Shown here in pieces: positions 1 to 8,247 of a DNA stretch of 64,000 nt. Each line of letters starts with the position of its first letter. Position 1 is the first letter of the stretch. The notes under the pieces were generated by a model that saw only the letters and a list, made by a program, of their open reading frames with translations, searched no databases and had not been told where the DNA came from. This DNA is from Sphaerisporangium siamense (lineage in GTDB: Bacteria > Actinomycetota > Actinomycetes > Streptosporangiales > Streptosporangiaceae). Both the position numbers and the translations under genes were made by a program. The stretch is taken from assembly GCF_014205275.1 (NCBI RefSeq), contig NZ_JACHND010000001.1:7316001-7380000 (forward strand), in the 5' to 3' direction.

Positions 1-2
1 GC

Positions 3-113
3 ATCCACCTCCGCGCCCGCGTCTTCCACAACCTGGCCTTCCCCGCCACCTACCTCGCCCTCGCCGCGGCCACCCTCATCCTCGGCGTCATGACGCCGGG
101 CTCCCAGATGTAA
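3..113 (+). CDS. C-terminal end of a membrane protein (partial)
   Basis: The window opens inside a reading frame whose last 36 codons end in TAA. The visible residues include a basic stretch (HLRARVFHN) followed by a run of Ala, Leu, Thr and Val typical of a final transmembrane helix, then a short polar tail (MTPGSQM). The body of the gene lies upstream, so the family cannot be named. The stop lies nine bases before the next start, so the two may be co-transcribed. Confidence 0.5.
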   Translation: MHLRARVFHNLAFPATYLALAAATLILGVMTPGSQM

Positions 114-122
114 CGTGCTCGC

Positions 123-479
123 ATGAGCGACCTTCAAGGCCTGGCCGAGCGGCTGCGGCAGTTCGTCCAGGCCAGGGAGTGGGAAGAATTCCACACGCCG
201 AAGAACCTGGCCATGGCCCTGGCCGGTGAGGCCGGCGAGCTCCTCGCGGAGTTCCAGTGGCTGACTCCCTCGGAGTCCTCCACCGTGATGGAGGACCCGG
301 AGGCCGCCGGCCGCGTGCGTGGCGAGGTCGCCGACGTGATGCTCTACCTCGTCCGGCTGGCCGACGCTCTCGGCATCGATCTGATCGAGGCCGCACACGC
401 CAAACTCAGCGAAAGCGAACAGCGCTACACCGTACGCGACTACCGCGGCTCCGCCAGAAAAGCCCCACCCCTCCCCTGA
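123..479 (+). CDS. MazG-like nucleotide pyrophosphohydrolase
   Basis: A 118-residue all-alpha NTP pyrophosphohydrolase of the MazG/dCTP pyrophosphatase type, expected to hydrolyse non-canonical or excess nucleoside triphosphates to the monophosphate and pyrophosphate. The metal-binding signature is visible as two helices: EAGELLAEFQW (residues about 38-48) supplies the paired acidic residues, and EVADVMLYLVRLAD (about 69-82) supplies the ExxD pair. Length and motif order match single-domain house-cleaning enzymes (DCTPP1/RS21-C6 type) rather than the two-domain MazG. Substrate preference cannot be read from sequence. It starts nine bases after the preceding gene and is followed by a 116-base gap. 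Confidence 0.85.
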   Translation: MSDLQGLAERLRQFVQAREWEEFHTPKNLAMALAGEAGELLAEFQWLTPSESSTVMEDPEAAGRVRGEVADVMLYLVRLADALGIDLIEAAHAKLSESEQRYTVRDYRGSARKAPPLP

Positions 480-595
480 ACCCCCCATCGCTTCCACTGC
501 AGGCCGCACACCAAGCCAGGGCCAAGGTTCACGACAGTCGAGAAACCCTCCGGACGACTAGGAATAACGACGGCCCGGGGCGGGTTGTCGCGGTC

Positions 596-1306
596 ATGAC
601 GACTCTGGGACTGATCGGTAGTGGCAACATCGGCGGCACCCTCGCCCGACTGGCGGTCGCGGCCGGTCTGGACGTCGTGCTGAGCAACTCCCGCGGCCCG
701 CACACGCTGGCCTCCCTCGTCGAGGAACTCGGCCCGCGCGCCCGCGCCGCCACCCCCGCCGAGGCCGCGGCCGCCGGGGACTGGGTCGTGGTCACCGTCC
801 CCTTCCACGCCTACCGCCAGATCCCGGCGGAGGCGCTGGCGGGCAAGGTCGTCCTTGACACCGGCAACTACTACCCGCAGCGCGACGGACAGATACCCGA
901 ACTGGACTCCGACCAGACGACGACCAGCGAACTGGTCCAACGCCACCTGCCGGAGTCCCGGGTCGTCAAGGTCTTCAACAACATCTACTTCAAGCACCTG
1001 GCCGCCCTTGCCCGCCCCGTGGGCGCCGCCGACCGCTCCGCCCTCCCCATCGCCGGCGACGACCCCGCCGCCAAGGCCGCCGTCACCACCCTCCTGGACA
1101 TCCTCGGCTTCGACACCGTCGACGCGGGCCCCCTGGCCGAAGGCCGCCGCTTCCAACGCGACACCCCCGCCTACGCCACCCTCTACGCCAAGAACCCCGA
1201 CGGCACCTCCCTCACCCCGGACGACCCAGGCTCCCCGGTCACCGCCGAAACCCTCCGCACCACCCTGACCTCCGTCCGCCACCACGACGACACCGCAGGA
1301 GACTGA
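596..1306 (+). CDS. NADPH-dependent F420 reductase-like / NAD(P)-binding oxidoreductase
   Basis: A 236-residue protein of the F420 oxidoreductase / dinucleotide-binding family (COG2085). It begins with the Rossmann loop GLIGSGNIGGTLARLA (residues 4-19) and the beta-2 strand VVLSNSRG that reads the nucleotide phosphate. Further on are the family motifs VVLDTGNYYPQRDG and VVKVFNNI. The reading frame is open well upstream, but the ATG at 596 places the Rossmann motif at the N-terminus as in the family, so that start was chosen. It probably transfers hydride between NADPH and F420 or reduces a small substrate; the exact partner is not determinable here. Confidence 0.85.
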   Translation: MTTLGLIGSGNIGGTLARLAVAAGLDVVLSNSRGPHTLASLVEELGPRARAATPAEAAAAGDWVVVTVPFHAYRQIPAEALAGKVVLDTGNYYPQRDGQIPELDSDQTTTSELVQRHLPESRVVKVFNNIYFKHLAALARPVGAADRSALPIAGDDPAAKAAVTTLLDILGFDTVDAGPLAEGRRFQRDTPAYATLYAKNPDGTSLTPDDPGSPVTAETLRTTLTSVRHHDDTAGD

Positions 1307-1506
1307 CGACCTCATTACCGGCGCCGGTACATGCCCTGGAAGATGTCCGGCTTCATTCGGCCGGAACAGCGGCGTGACGGATGCGGCCTTTCCAACTCGT
1401 CGCCCCGGGGACGCACCACCCCTGGAAGGAGCGCGACGGCCCGTGGGGACATTCCAGCACCGCGACGGACACCGAGCAGCGACTGCCCGGTGTCCGCCTG
1501 TGTCAC

Positions 1507-1837
1507 TCAGCCGAAGTTGATCCAGGCTCGGGTGGCGCCGTTTCGGGGGTCGGCGTCGAGGTAGTCGGCCCTGCCGTCACCGTTGAGGTCAGCCAAGCGG
1601 ATCGCGAGCCGGCCGCCCATCCCGCCGTTCTCGGTGATCTCCGCCTGTATCTCCGGGACGATGTCCCGGATCCACGGAAGGAGGTATGCCGAGGTCGGAG
1701 GCGTTGAGGGTGATGGTGACATCCCGGTCGGCCGCTCGCGCCGGCAGGGCGGGAGCGAGGCACATCACCATCGCGGTGGTCAGCACGAAAATCAGGACGC
1801 GGCGTAACAATGTTTGTAATTTGCGCGCTTGATGCAT
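1507..1837 (-). pseudogene. Frameshifted small secreted protein
   Basis: Read from an ATG at 1837, the N-terminus is a classic Sec signal peptide: basic MHQARKLQTLLRR, a hydrophobic core LIFVLTTAMVMCLAP, and a likely cleavage at ARA-AD. It is followed by DVTITLNASDLG. Near 1680-1700 the sensible frame shifts, and the protein continues as SAYLLPWIRDIVPEIQ and then RLADLNGDGRADYLD, a calcium-loop-like FG-GAP/VCBS motif. It ends in GATRAWINFG and a stop at 1507. Neither frame is a complete protein alone, so I call a single frameshift in a roughly 110-residue secreted protein. Its function is unknown. A sequencing error cannot be excluded. Confidence 0.6.
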
Positions 1838-1930
1838 ATTCCACCTACCAGAGAATTGTTGGATGGGCGTCCGATGACGACGGCGGGCGCGCCACACGCT
1901 GACGCGGCGAGCGTCAGCTGTTTCGACGAC

Positions 1931-1951
1931 CGCGTGACAACGCGTCACGCG
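1931..1951. promoter_or_regulatory. Inverted repeat, candidate TetR operator
   Basis: CGCGTGAC-aacgc-GTCACGCG is a perfect 8-5-8 inverted repeat. It lies 69 bases upstream of the tetR-like start, in the region shared with the divergent secreted-protein remnant. The size and position are typical of TetR-family autoregulatory operators. Confidence 0.45.
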
Positions 1952-2019
1952 TGTCGCGCCTCCTTCGGTCAAGACCGCTCAGGGAGAGCCCAGTCGCACT
2001 ATGGAGCACCGCTCCAAGC

Positions 2020-2575
2020 ATGGCCGTACGGAAACCTCGCTCACCGCGACGCAGGCAGGTGCTCACCCGGGAGCTCATCGTGGAGACCGCCGTCGAACTG
2101 CTGGACGTGGCGGGGAAGAACGCCCTGACGGTCCGGGTGCTGACCCGCCGCCTGGCCACCGGATCCGGCGCGATCTACTGGCACATCGGCACCATGGACG
2201 AGTTGCTGGACGCGGCGGCCGACACCGTCCTCGCCACCGCCCTGCCCACGCGACCCGCCCCGCCGGCCGAGCCCGCCGAGGGCACGGAGACCACCGATGC
2301 CGGAGCGCCACCACGCAGAACTCCCAGCACACCGGGGACGACAGCGCCCCCTCTCCGAAGCCGACCGCACCCGGTTCCTCGACACCGCGTCCAAGGCCTG
2401 GCAGGACCTCGACCCCGGCGAATACCCGTTCGTCCGGGCCATCGCCGAGCAGATGCGCGGGCACGACGACCGCGAACAGTTCCTCGCCGGCATCGACCTC
2501 GTCCTCACCGGCATCACCGCCCGCCATCCATCCAGCGAGGCGGCCGTCGATCAGACGCTTCACGATCCGCGGTGA
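2020..2575 (+). pseudogene. TetR-family transcriptional regulator, frameshifted
   Basis: The N-terminus (ATG at 2020) is a good TetR DNA-binding domain: LTRELIVETAVELLDVAG, then LTVRVLTRRLATGSGAIYWH (recognition helix with the YWH signature), then MDELLDAAADTVL. After about residue 90 this frame degenerates into Arg/Pro-rich text. The neighbouring frame (from about 2297) resumes a TetR ligand-binding domain end, including FLDTASKAWQDLD, RAIAEQM and DREQFLAGIDLVLTGI, and stops at 2575. One frameshift between about 2270 and 2330 explains both halves. The DNA-binding domain might still be made as a truncated product. Confidence 0.75.
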
Positions 2576-2590
2576 CGGCCGGGCCGCGGG

Positions 2591-3250
2591 TCAGGTCACC
2601 AGGCCCCTGCGGTAGGCGTAGACCACCGCCTGCACGCGGTCGCGCAGGTCGAGCTTGGTGAGGATGCGCGACACGTACGTCTTGACGGTCTCCTGGCTGA
2701 TCACCAGCGTGGCGGCGATCTCGCTGTTGGACCGGCCGTCGGCGATCAGTCGCAGCACCTCCAGCTCACGCGGCGTCAGCGCGGCGTGCTCCGGCGCGGC
2801 CTCGGCGGGGCGGATCCGCGACGCGTACCGGCCGACGAGCTGCCGCGTCACCTCCGGCGCCAGCAGCGCGGCGCCCGCCGCGACGATGCGGATCCCATGC
2901 AGCAGCTGCGCCGGCGGGGCGTCCTTGAGCAGGAACCCGCTCGCCCCGGCCCGCAGCGCCTCGTAGACGTACTCGTCCAGGTTGAACGTGGTCACCACGA
3001 GCACCTTGACCGGATGCTCCACCCCGGCGCCGGCCAGCAGGCGGGTCGCCTCGATGCCGTCGAGCACCGGCATCCGCACGTCCATCACCACGATGTCGGG
3101 GCGCAGCCGGTGGGCGAGATCCACCGCGGTGCGGCCGTCACCACACTCGCCCACCACCTCCAGGTCGGGCTGCCCGTCGATGATCGTCGCGAAGCCGGTG
3201 CGGATCAGCGCCTGGTCGTCGCAGACCAGGACCCGGATCGGCACGGTCAC
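2591..3250 (-). CDS. NarL/FixJ-family response regulator
   Basis: A 219-residue two-domain regulator. The receiver has the acidic pair in VLVCDDQALIRTGF, the phosphoacceptor Asp in DIVVMDVRMP, and the conserved Lys in GFLLKDAPP. The C-terminal LuxR-type helix-turn-helix starts at LTPRELEVLRLIADGRSNSE and has the recognition helix in SQETVKTYVSRILTKL. It is encoded downstream of its kinase with a GTGA overlap (GTG at 3250, kinase stop at 3247), so the pair is translationally coupled. The CPBP protease gene upstream belongs to the same transcript. Confidence 0.93.
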   Translation of the reverse strand: MTVPIRVLVCDDQALIRTGFATIIDGQPDLEVVGECGDGRTAVDLAHRLRPDIVVMDVRMPVLDGIEATRLLAGAGVEHPVKVLVVTTFNLDEYVYEALRAGASGFLLKDAPPAQLLHGIRIVAAGAALLAPEVTRQLVGRYASRIRPAEAAPEHAALTPRELEVLRLIADGRSNSEIAATLVISQETVKTYVSRILTKLDLRDRVQAVVYAYRRGLVT

Positions 3251-4404
3251 GACGGGCTCCCCGCGGGGATGCGGGCCCGTACGAGGAAGCCGCCGCCCGG
3301 CCGCCGGTCGGCGCTGAACTCGCCGCCCAGGGCCTCCACCCGTTCGCGGAGCCCGGCCAGACCCCGCCCGCTCCCACCAGGGGAGGCGGCCCCGGGGCCG
3401 ATGCCGGGGCCGGTGCCGACCTCCACGCTGATCTCCTTCTCGCCATAGCGCACCGAAACCACGGTGGGGCTGCCGCGGGCGTGTTTGAGGGCGTTCGTCA
3501 GGGCTTCCTGGACGACCCTATAGGTGACGAACTCGGCGCTGCCCGCCGATTCCGCCGGGGTCCCCTCCTCGGAGAAGTCCACCGGCTGCCCGGCCTGGCG
3601 GGTCCGCTCCACGAGGGTGTGGAGCTCACCGGCGGAAGGCATGCCGGCGTCGGTGTCGTGAGGGGCTTTGAGCAGGTCGAGCATGTGCCGCAGGTCGGTG
3701 ATGGCCCGCCGGCCGGTGTCGGCGACGTTGCCCAGCGCCGCGTCGAAGCGGTCGGGGGCGGCGGCCAGGTAGCGCGCGGCCTCGGCCTGCACGACCATCG
3801 CCGTCACGTGGTGGGTGACGACGTCGTGCAGTTCGCGGGCGATCCGGGTGCGTTCGGCGGTGCGCGTGGTCTCGGCGACGTGGCGACGGCGTTCGGCCTC
3901 GGCGGCGCGCGTGGAGCGCACCCATGCCCCGATGCCCCACGCGAGGACCAGGGCCAGGTAGAACACCACGTACCCTTCCGGCCTCTCGGTCGCGCCCAGC
4001 CGGCCGAGCGCGAGCGCCAGCGGCACGTACGCCATGGACAGGACGACCACGGTGACACGCCGGTGGCGCTCCAGGTGGGCGCCCGCGCTGATGAGCGCGA
4101 TGAGCATCGCGTTGCTCGCGAACACGTGGTAGGCGCTGAGCTGGTCGAGGACGAAGCCGAGTGACACCAGAGCCAGACTCGCGGCCGGCCACCGCCGGCG
4201 CACGGCGAGCGGAAGGCATTCCAGAGCGATCAGCACGAGCGCCGGCGCGTCGAAGGGGCGGGCCGGGAGGTCGCCGACCTGCGTCCCCTTGCCGTGGAGC
4301 GCCGGCAGGAGCGACGCGACGGCCAGCAGCAGCCCGAGCGGCAGATCCCTGACCACGACATCACACCGCCGCCACAGGTCGGTGAGCCGTCGTAGATGGG
4401 TCAT
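3247..4404 (-). CDS. Sensor histidine kinase (HisKA_3 type)
   Basis: A kinase of about 385 residues with several N-terminal membrane helices (for example LPLGLLLAVASLLPAL and the segment around YVVFYLALVLAWGIGAWV). It has the HisKA_3 dimerisation box ERTRIARELHDVVTHHVTAM, in which ELHD carries the phosphoaccepting His. The ATPase domain has VQEALTNALKHA (N box) and the late glycine box GRGLAGLRERVEALGG. The ATG at 4404 overlaps the stop of the preceding CPBP gene as ATGA, which decides the start over the upstream in-frame codon. The stimulus is unknown; linkage to a membrane protease suggests envelope or peptide sensing. Confidence 0.9.
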   Translation of the reverse strand: MTHLRRLTDLWRRCDVVVRDLPLGLLLAVASLLPALHGKGTQVGDLPARPFDAPALVLIALECLPLAVRRRWPAASLALVSLGFVLDQLSAYHVFASNAMLIALISAGAHLERHRRVTVVVLSMAYVPLALALGRLGATERPEGYVVFYLALVLAWGIGAWVRSTRAAEAERRRHVAETTRTAERTRIARELHDVVTHHVTAMVVQAEAARYLAAAPDRFDAALGNVADTGRRAITDLRHMLDLLKAPHDTDAGMPSAGELHTLVERTRQAGQPVDFSEEGTPAESAGSAEFVTYRVVQEALTNALKHARGSPTVVSVRYGEKEISVEVGTGPGIGPGAASPGGSGRGLAGLRERVEALGGEFSADRRPGGGFLVRARIPAGSPS

Positions 4405-5222
4405 TCGGCGAGCGTAACGGTCGCGCGGCGCCGGAGCGGGACCATGGTGCCGCGCCGATGGGCCATCCACATGAACACGCCCGTCAGCAGCAGGCCGGCC
4501 ACCACCGCGTACAGGCTCCCCTCCGGCCCGAACTCACCGCCCGTGAGCAGGGCGGGACCCGACGTCACGCCGTGCAGCAACCCCTCCGGCGTCCCGCTGC
4601 CCGAGACCTCGGCGCCGAAGATGCCGGCCGCCGCGAAGTTCCAGCCGAAATGCACGCCGATCGGCACCCACAGGGTGCGCGTGGCGGCGTAGGCGGCGGC
4701 GAGCATGCCGCCTGCCTCGATCGCGATGGCGATCGCGCCCCACAAGCTGGCATGTTCGTTGAACAGGTGCGACAGGCCGAACAGCACCCCGGTCAGCGCC
4801 AGCGCCAGCCACGTTCCCAAGCGTTCCTCGACGATCCTGAACAGGATGCCGCGAAACAGCAGCTCCTCCGTCACCGCGACGGCGGCCATGACGCCGAGCA
4901 GCCCGGCCGCACCCGCCGGCGAACCGGAACCGTCGACCCGGTAGCCCCCCACGAGAGCGATGTTGACGATGACGGCCGCGAACAGCGCGACCCCGACCAG
5001 CGTCCCTCGTGCGATGCCGCCCGCGGCGCCCTCCGCCGCCACCTCCATCGGCGCCCGACGCTCGGACCACCGCACCACCCGCGCGTACACGAGCACGGCG
5101 GCCACGGCCGTCGCCACGCCGAGCAGCAGCGTCAGAAGCGCGTTCCCCTGCACCGCCCCCACGACCGCGTTGCCGGCGAAGGCGACCACCGCGACGGGCA
5201 CGAGCTGTTTCAACAACCGCAT
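4401..5222 (-). CDS. CPBP-family intramembrane glutamic endopeptidase
   Basis: A 273-residue polytopic membrane protein with the three CPBP/Abi motifs: EELLFRGILF (E119, E120 and R124 of the EExxxR motif), FGLSHLF (FxxxH), and HFGWNF (HxxxN-type). These residues form the intramembrane catalytic centre in Rce1-like proteases. The ATG at 5222 follows AAGGAGTC at good spacing and begins MRLLKQL, directly before the first helix. It is the first gene of a three-gene unit with the two-component pair. Substrates of such proteins include small peptides and regulators, so a role in signal processing for the kinase is plausible but unproven. Confidence 0.85.
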   Translation of the reverse strand: MRLLKQLVPVAVVAFAGNAVVGAVQGNALLTLLLGVATAVAAVLVYARVVRWSERRAPMEVAAEGAAGGIARGTLVGVALFAAVIVNIALVGGYRVDGSGSPAGAAGLLGVMAAVAVTEELLFRGILFRIVEERLGTWLALALTGVLFGLSHLFNEHASLWGAIAIAIEAGGMLAAAYAATRTLWVPIGVHFGWNFAAAGIFGAEVSGSGTPEGLLHGVTSGPALLTGGEFGPEGSLYAVVAGLLLTGVFMWMAHRRGTMVPLRRRATVTLAE

Positions 5223-5921
5223 GACGACTCCTTGACGTGGGAGGACTCCGCGACGGCGCGCCGCCGCCACACCGGGAAACGCTAGGGATTCGCCGGTCTG
5301 GAATCGTCCCCGCGTGGTGGACACTCGCCGGTAGCTCGCATGGGGGACAAGCCGCACCTGCGATGCGCCGGACGACATCCCCGCGCGCGACGTCACCGCG
5401 GATCGCGTACATCTCCGGCGGCATCCGCACCGCCCGGCAGAGCGCGATGATCATGTCCCCCTATCCGACGGGCCGCGCTCGCCCCCCACAGGAGCCACCC
5501 TTGACGGACACACCTGACCTACCGCTGAAGCGCTGTGACCGCGCTGTCCACGCGTTTACTCACATTCCCGTAGCCGCCTGCCTGGGAAAGCACCCTCACA
5601 ACCGCCCGACGGCCGGCGAACTCATGGTGGCCATCGCGCAGTAGAACCGTGGCGGTGTCAAAGCAAGATCTCCACTATGCCTTGGCACGCAGTTCGGCGG
5701 CATGTTCGCCAGCGCAGGCTGGGCGGTTCCGCCATGCCGGCGTCCCCTTGGCATCCGGCACGGCGGTGTAGATAACGATGCCTACCGAGGCCCGGGGAGC
5801 CTCGCGAACTCCTGGCAGGGGCCCGCACCCTAGACAGTACGCATCACGTGACTCTTGGAGGGTAAGTATGCCCTCAGAAATGTCGGTCCGGTGGAGAAGA
5901 ATGCAGGGTGGAGGAGGAGAG
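5223..5921. other. Gene-poor stretch with a kinase remnant
   Basis: About 700 bases without an intact gene. The only recognisable coding trace is the kinase tail annotated separately. Minus-strand text ending in PAWRNRPACAGEHAAELRAKA (stop near 5675) has a protein-like composition but no recognisable start or family. The region looks like decayed accessory DNA at the left margin of the defence island. Confidence 0.4.
5570..5644 (+). pseudogene. Ser/Thr protein kinase C-lobe remnant
   Basis: The last 24 codons before a TAG read ...ACLGKHPHNRPTAGELMVAIAQ, which matches the end of Hanks-type kinase domains (C-x-x-K-D/H-P-x-x-R-P-T-A-x-E-L). No other kinase motif (HRD, DFG) precedes it in any frame, so this is a remnant of a larger lost gene or the junction of a deletion. 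Confidence 0.45.
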
Positions 5922-6152
5922 ATGCCCACAGAACCTCAAGGCTCTGACCTGCCCATCCCCCCACCGAACGGGTGCCGATGGTGCGGCGTGGAAGCACGTG
6001 ACCATCTACAGCGCTGGAAGGAATCCGTGGGTTGGCACCAATGGGTGGAGCCCACCTCGGAACAGCGTAAGGAGCGCATGCGTGCACGTCGGCGACAAAC
6101 GAAGCCGAATGACGCCGTCAATGGCGCGGTGGTCAGTCTGCTAGTGCCCTGA
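5922..6152 (+). CDS. Small conserved actinobacterial protein with CxxC knuckle
   Basis: A 76-residue protein starting at an ATG preceded by GGAGGAGAG. It contains PPPNGCRWCGVEARDH (one CxxC pair plus His) and GWHQWVEPTSEQRKERMRAR. The arrangement is P-x-G-C-x-x-C-G, then GWH, then a basic P-T-x-x-Q/R-x-x-R-M-R-A-R tail. I recognise this as a recurrent small hypothetical family in actinomycete accessory regions, without a known function. The Cys/His content suggests a metal-stabilised knuckle. Its last 20 bases overlap the convergent ATPase gene. Confidence 0.6.
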   Translation: MPTEPQGSDLPIPPPNGCRWCGVEARDHLQRWKESVGWHQWVEPTSEQRKERMRARRRQTKPNDAVNGAVVSLLVP

Positions 6153-7992
6153 GCTCGGCGAACATCTCTCTCAGCGCCGGCGGAACATCCTCGGGCTCCT
6201 TCAATGCCAACGCGAAATCGTACATCATGTCCGGCTTGCCCTTAGGTCCACGGTCGCTCTGCACACCCAGCATCTCCAGAACCGCTGAGCTGAACTTACC
6301 CGCTCCCCGCTTGGAAGCGAACTCGTTGGGAAGCCATTCGCCATCCTTGGGCCAGATCTGGTTCGCCACCTCGGCCCACTGCTCATCGGTGAAAAGTTCC
6401 TCGAACTCGTTTATTCCTCGATCCTCGGCGAGGAACTTCACATATTTCGCCACATCCTTGCCGAAGAAGCTTTCCAGGCGCGCCTGCTTGAAGAGGCCCC
6501 CTGTCGCGTTCCGGCTGTCCGCATCAATGGCCAGCATGACGGACCTGTTGTGGGCGACCAGATACCGGGCGAGGTGCAGCGCCCCCACGTTGTTGAAGCA
6601 GGCCCACAACGCGATGCCGGCGGACTGCAGGGACAACCCTTCGGACAGGCGGAAGAGCAGCGGAAACGCGCGCTGCTCGGTGTCGCCCTCCACGGCCAGG
6701 AAGCACCTCTCGTGCAGGAGCACAGAGTTGCGCAGGCCCAGAGCGGCCGCGATCTGCCGGAGGTGTCCGTCGATGGCCTCATGACCATCGGCGCCGAGTC
6801 GCTCGACGACCGTACGTCCGTCCTGCAGCTTCAGGTGCACGACATCGGAGATGTCGACCCCGTCGATCAGGTTCATGGAGTGCGTCGCCACCATCACGTT
6901 GACGCGGGGCATCGCGCTCTGTTCCTGGATCAGCCGCATGATCTTCCGCTGGTGTCCGTAGTCGAGATGGGTGTCCGGCTCGTCATAGATCACGATGGTG
7001 TGGAGCGGTCCCTGCGTCGGCTCTTCGTCCTCCCCCTGGGCCGCCGTCTCGCACTCGCGGCTTTCTTCGGTGAGCAGTTCGCTGGTCCACTCCCAGATGG
7101 CCAGCGAGATCCGGCGCGTGCTACCCAGGCCGGACCGGTCCAGGCTGACAGGCTGGCCGGAGGTCCGCGCGATGCGCAGCGGAGCGCCCTGGAATCCGTG
7201 AGTGAACGACACTTCTGGCTCGACGAAGACGTCGGTGAGGTCCGGGCAACGCGTCTTGATGTGGTCACACAGCAACTTCGCGTCGGTCCGGAGACGGTCC
7301 TTGACGACCGTCTCCAGCGATTGCACCTGCCCCCGCAGGTGGTCATCGTCCATGTGCGTCTGGAAGCGCCCCAACAGCGCGGACCTGACGGCGTCGTCCG
7401 GCCTTTCTGACTTGCCGCCGAACGAGAGGACGCGGGGCATGCGCTTGTACAGGGCGGAGGGCGCCGCGACCCAGCCGTGCGAGTCGGAGTTCTCACGCGC
7501 GTAGGCGAGGAGAACCTGCTCCAGGTCGCCCCGCCTCGTGCTCGGCGCGCTGAGGCCCAGTTCCTTGGCCAAAGGCTTCAGGTCGGCCACCCTGTACTGC
7601 GACAGGTCTCGGAGCCGCTCGTCGCGCGGAACGGGCATCCAGCACTCGAGATGCGAGTCGAGGTCTTCACCCGCCCTCCTGCGGATGAGCACGGTCTCCG
7701 GCAGTCCGAAGGTCGCCTGCTCCCCCTCGTCCAGAGTGAACTCTCCCTGGACCTCCGTCGACTCGCATCGAGGTGGATCAGGGAGCGCCGCCTCCCCCGG
7801 TCCGCTGGGCATGTCGTACGTGCGGTCTTCCTCGGTCAGCTTGTACGTCCCGACGAGGAAGCCCAGCGCGGCCAGCACGGCGCTCTTTCCGCCGTCATTG
7901 TGCCCGGCGAGGATGGTAGGGGCACTAATAGGAATATCTCGGACATCACTGAGCGAACGAAATCCGCTAACCGTGAAGCTGTTCAGTCGCAC
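6133..7992 (-). CDS. OLD-like ATPase with TOPRIM domain and SAP-like insert
   Basis: A 619-residue overcoming-lysogenization-defect type protein. An SMC/ABC-like ATPase head has Walker A GHNDGGKSA (residues 30-38) and Walker B IVIYDEPDTHLD followed by the switch His in VATHSMNL. The C-terminal half is a TOPRIM nuclease: FLAVEGDTEQ supplies the glutamate and MLAIDADSRN the DxD. Between the ATPase halves, residues about 133-166 (YRVADLKPLAKELGL...RGDLEQVLLAYA) resemble a SAP nucleic-acid-binding motif, an uncommon insertion. GajA and other OLD enzymes are antiphage nucleases, but no gajB/UvrD partner lies next door, so a stand-alone class 1 OLD is the best reading. It is divergent from pglW across 255 bases. 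Confidence 0.82.
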   Translation of the reverse strand: MRLNSFTVSGFRSLSDVRDIPISAPTILAGHNDGGKSAVLAALGFLVGTYKLTEEDRTYDMPSGPGEAALPDPPRCESTEVQGEFTLDEGEQATFGLPETVLIRRRAGEDLDSHLECWMPVPRDERLRDLSQYRVADLKPLAKELGLSAPSTRRGDLEQVLLAYARENSDSHGWVAAPSALYKRMPRVLSFGGKSERPDDAVRSALLGRFQTHMDDDHLRGQVQSLETVVKDRLRTDAKLLCDHIKTRCPDLTDVFVEPEVSFTHGFQGAPLRIARTSGQPVSLDRSGLGSTRRISLAIWEWTSELLTEESRECETAAQGEDEEPTQGPLHTIVIYDEPDTHLDYGHQRKIMRLIQEQSAMPRVNVMVATHSMNLIDGVDISDVVHLKLQDGRTVVERLGADGHEAIDGHLRQIAAALGLRNSVLLHERCFLAVEGDTEQRAFPLLFRLSEGLSLQSAGIALWACFNNVGALHLARYLVAHNRSVMLAIDADSRNATGGLFKQARLESFFGKDVAKYVKFLAEDRGINEFEELFTDEQWAEVANQIWPKDGEWLPNEFASKRGAGKFSSAVLEMLGVQSDRGPKGKPDMMYDFALALKEPEDVPPALREMFAELRALAD

Positions 7993-8247
7993 CGGATTCG
8001 GCCGCTCCGTTCTCTACGTTGAGGAGGCCGGGCCCTCTCACGAGCCGCACGCCCGCTGAGTGGACGCTGCCCCAACGTTCACGACACTTCCCCCGCGTCC
8101 CAGAGACCCCATCGTAGAACCTTCTCGGCAACCCCTGAGGGCTCTTCTTCTGACATGGCGCGGAGTGTGCGACCGAATCGGGACATGATTGGTCTGTGGC
8201 AGACGGGGGCCGACGTTTAGACTCTCGGCTTCGGCGAGAAAGCTGAG

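Noticed and set aside
1381-1707. Plus-strand open frame opposite the secreted-protein remnant
   Set aside because: The minus strand has a signal peptide and sensible third-position GC; the plus frame is its shadow.
5675-5929. Minus-strand open frame ending PAWRNRPACAGEHAAELRAKA
   Set aside because: The tail looks protein-like but there is no start with a ribosome site and no family match that I can recognise; noted only within the gap entry.
6133-7992. Gabija system (GajA)
   Set aside because: No UvrD-like GajB gene is adjacent; the next gene is pglW on the opposite strand.
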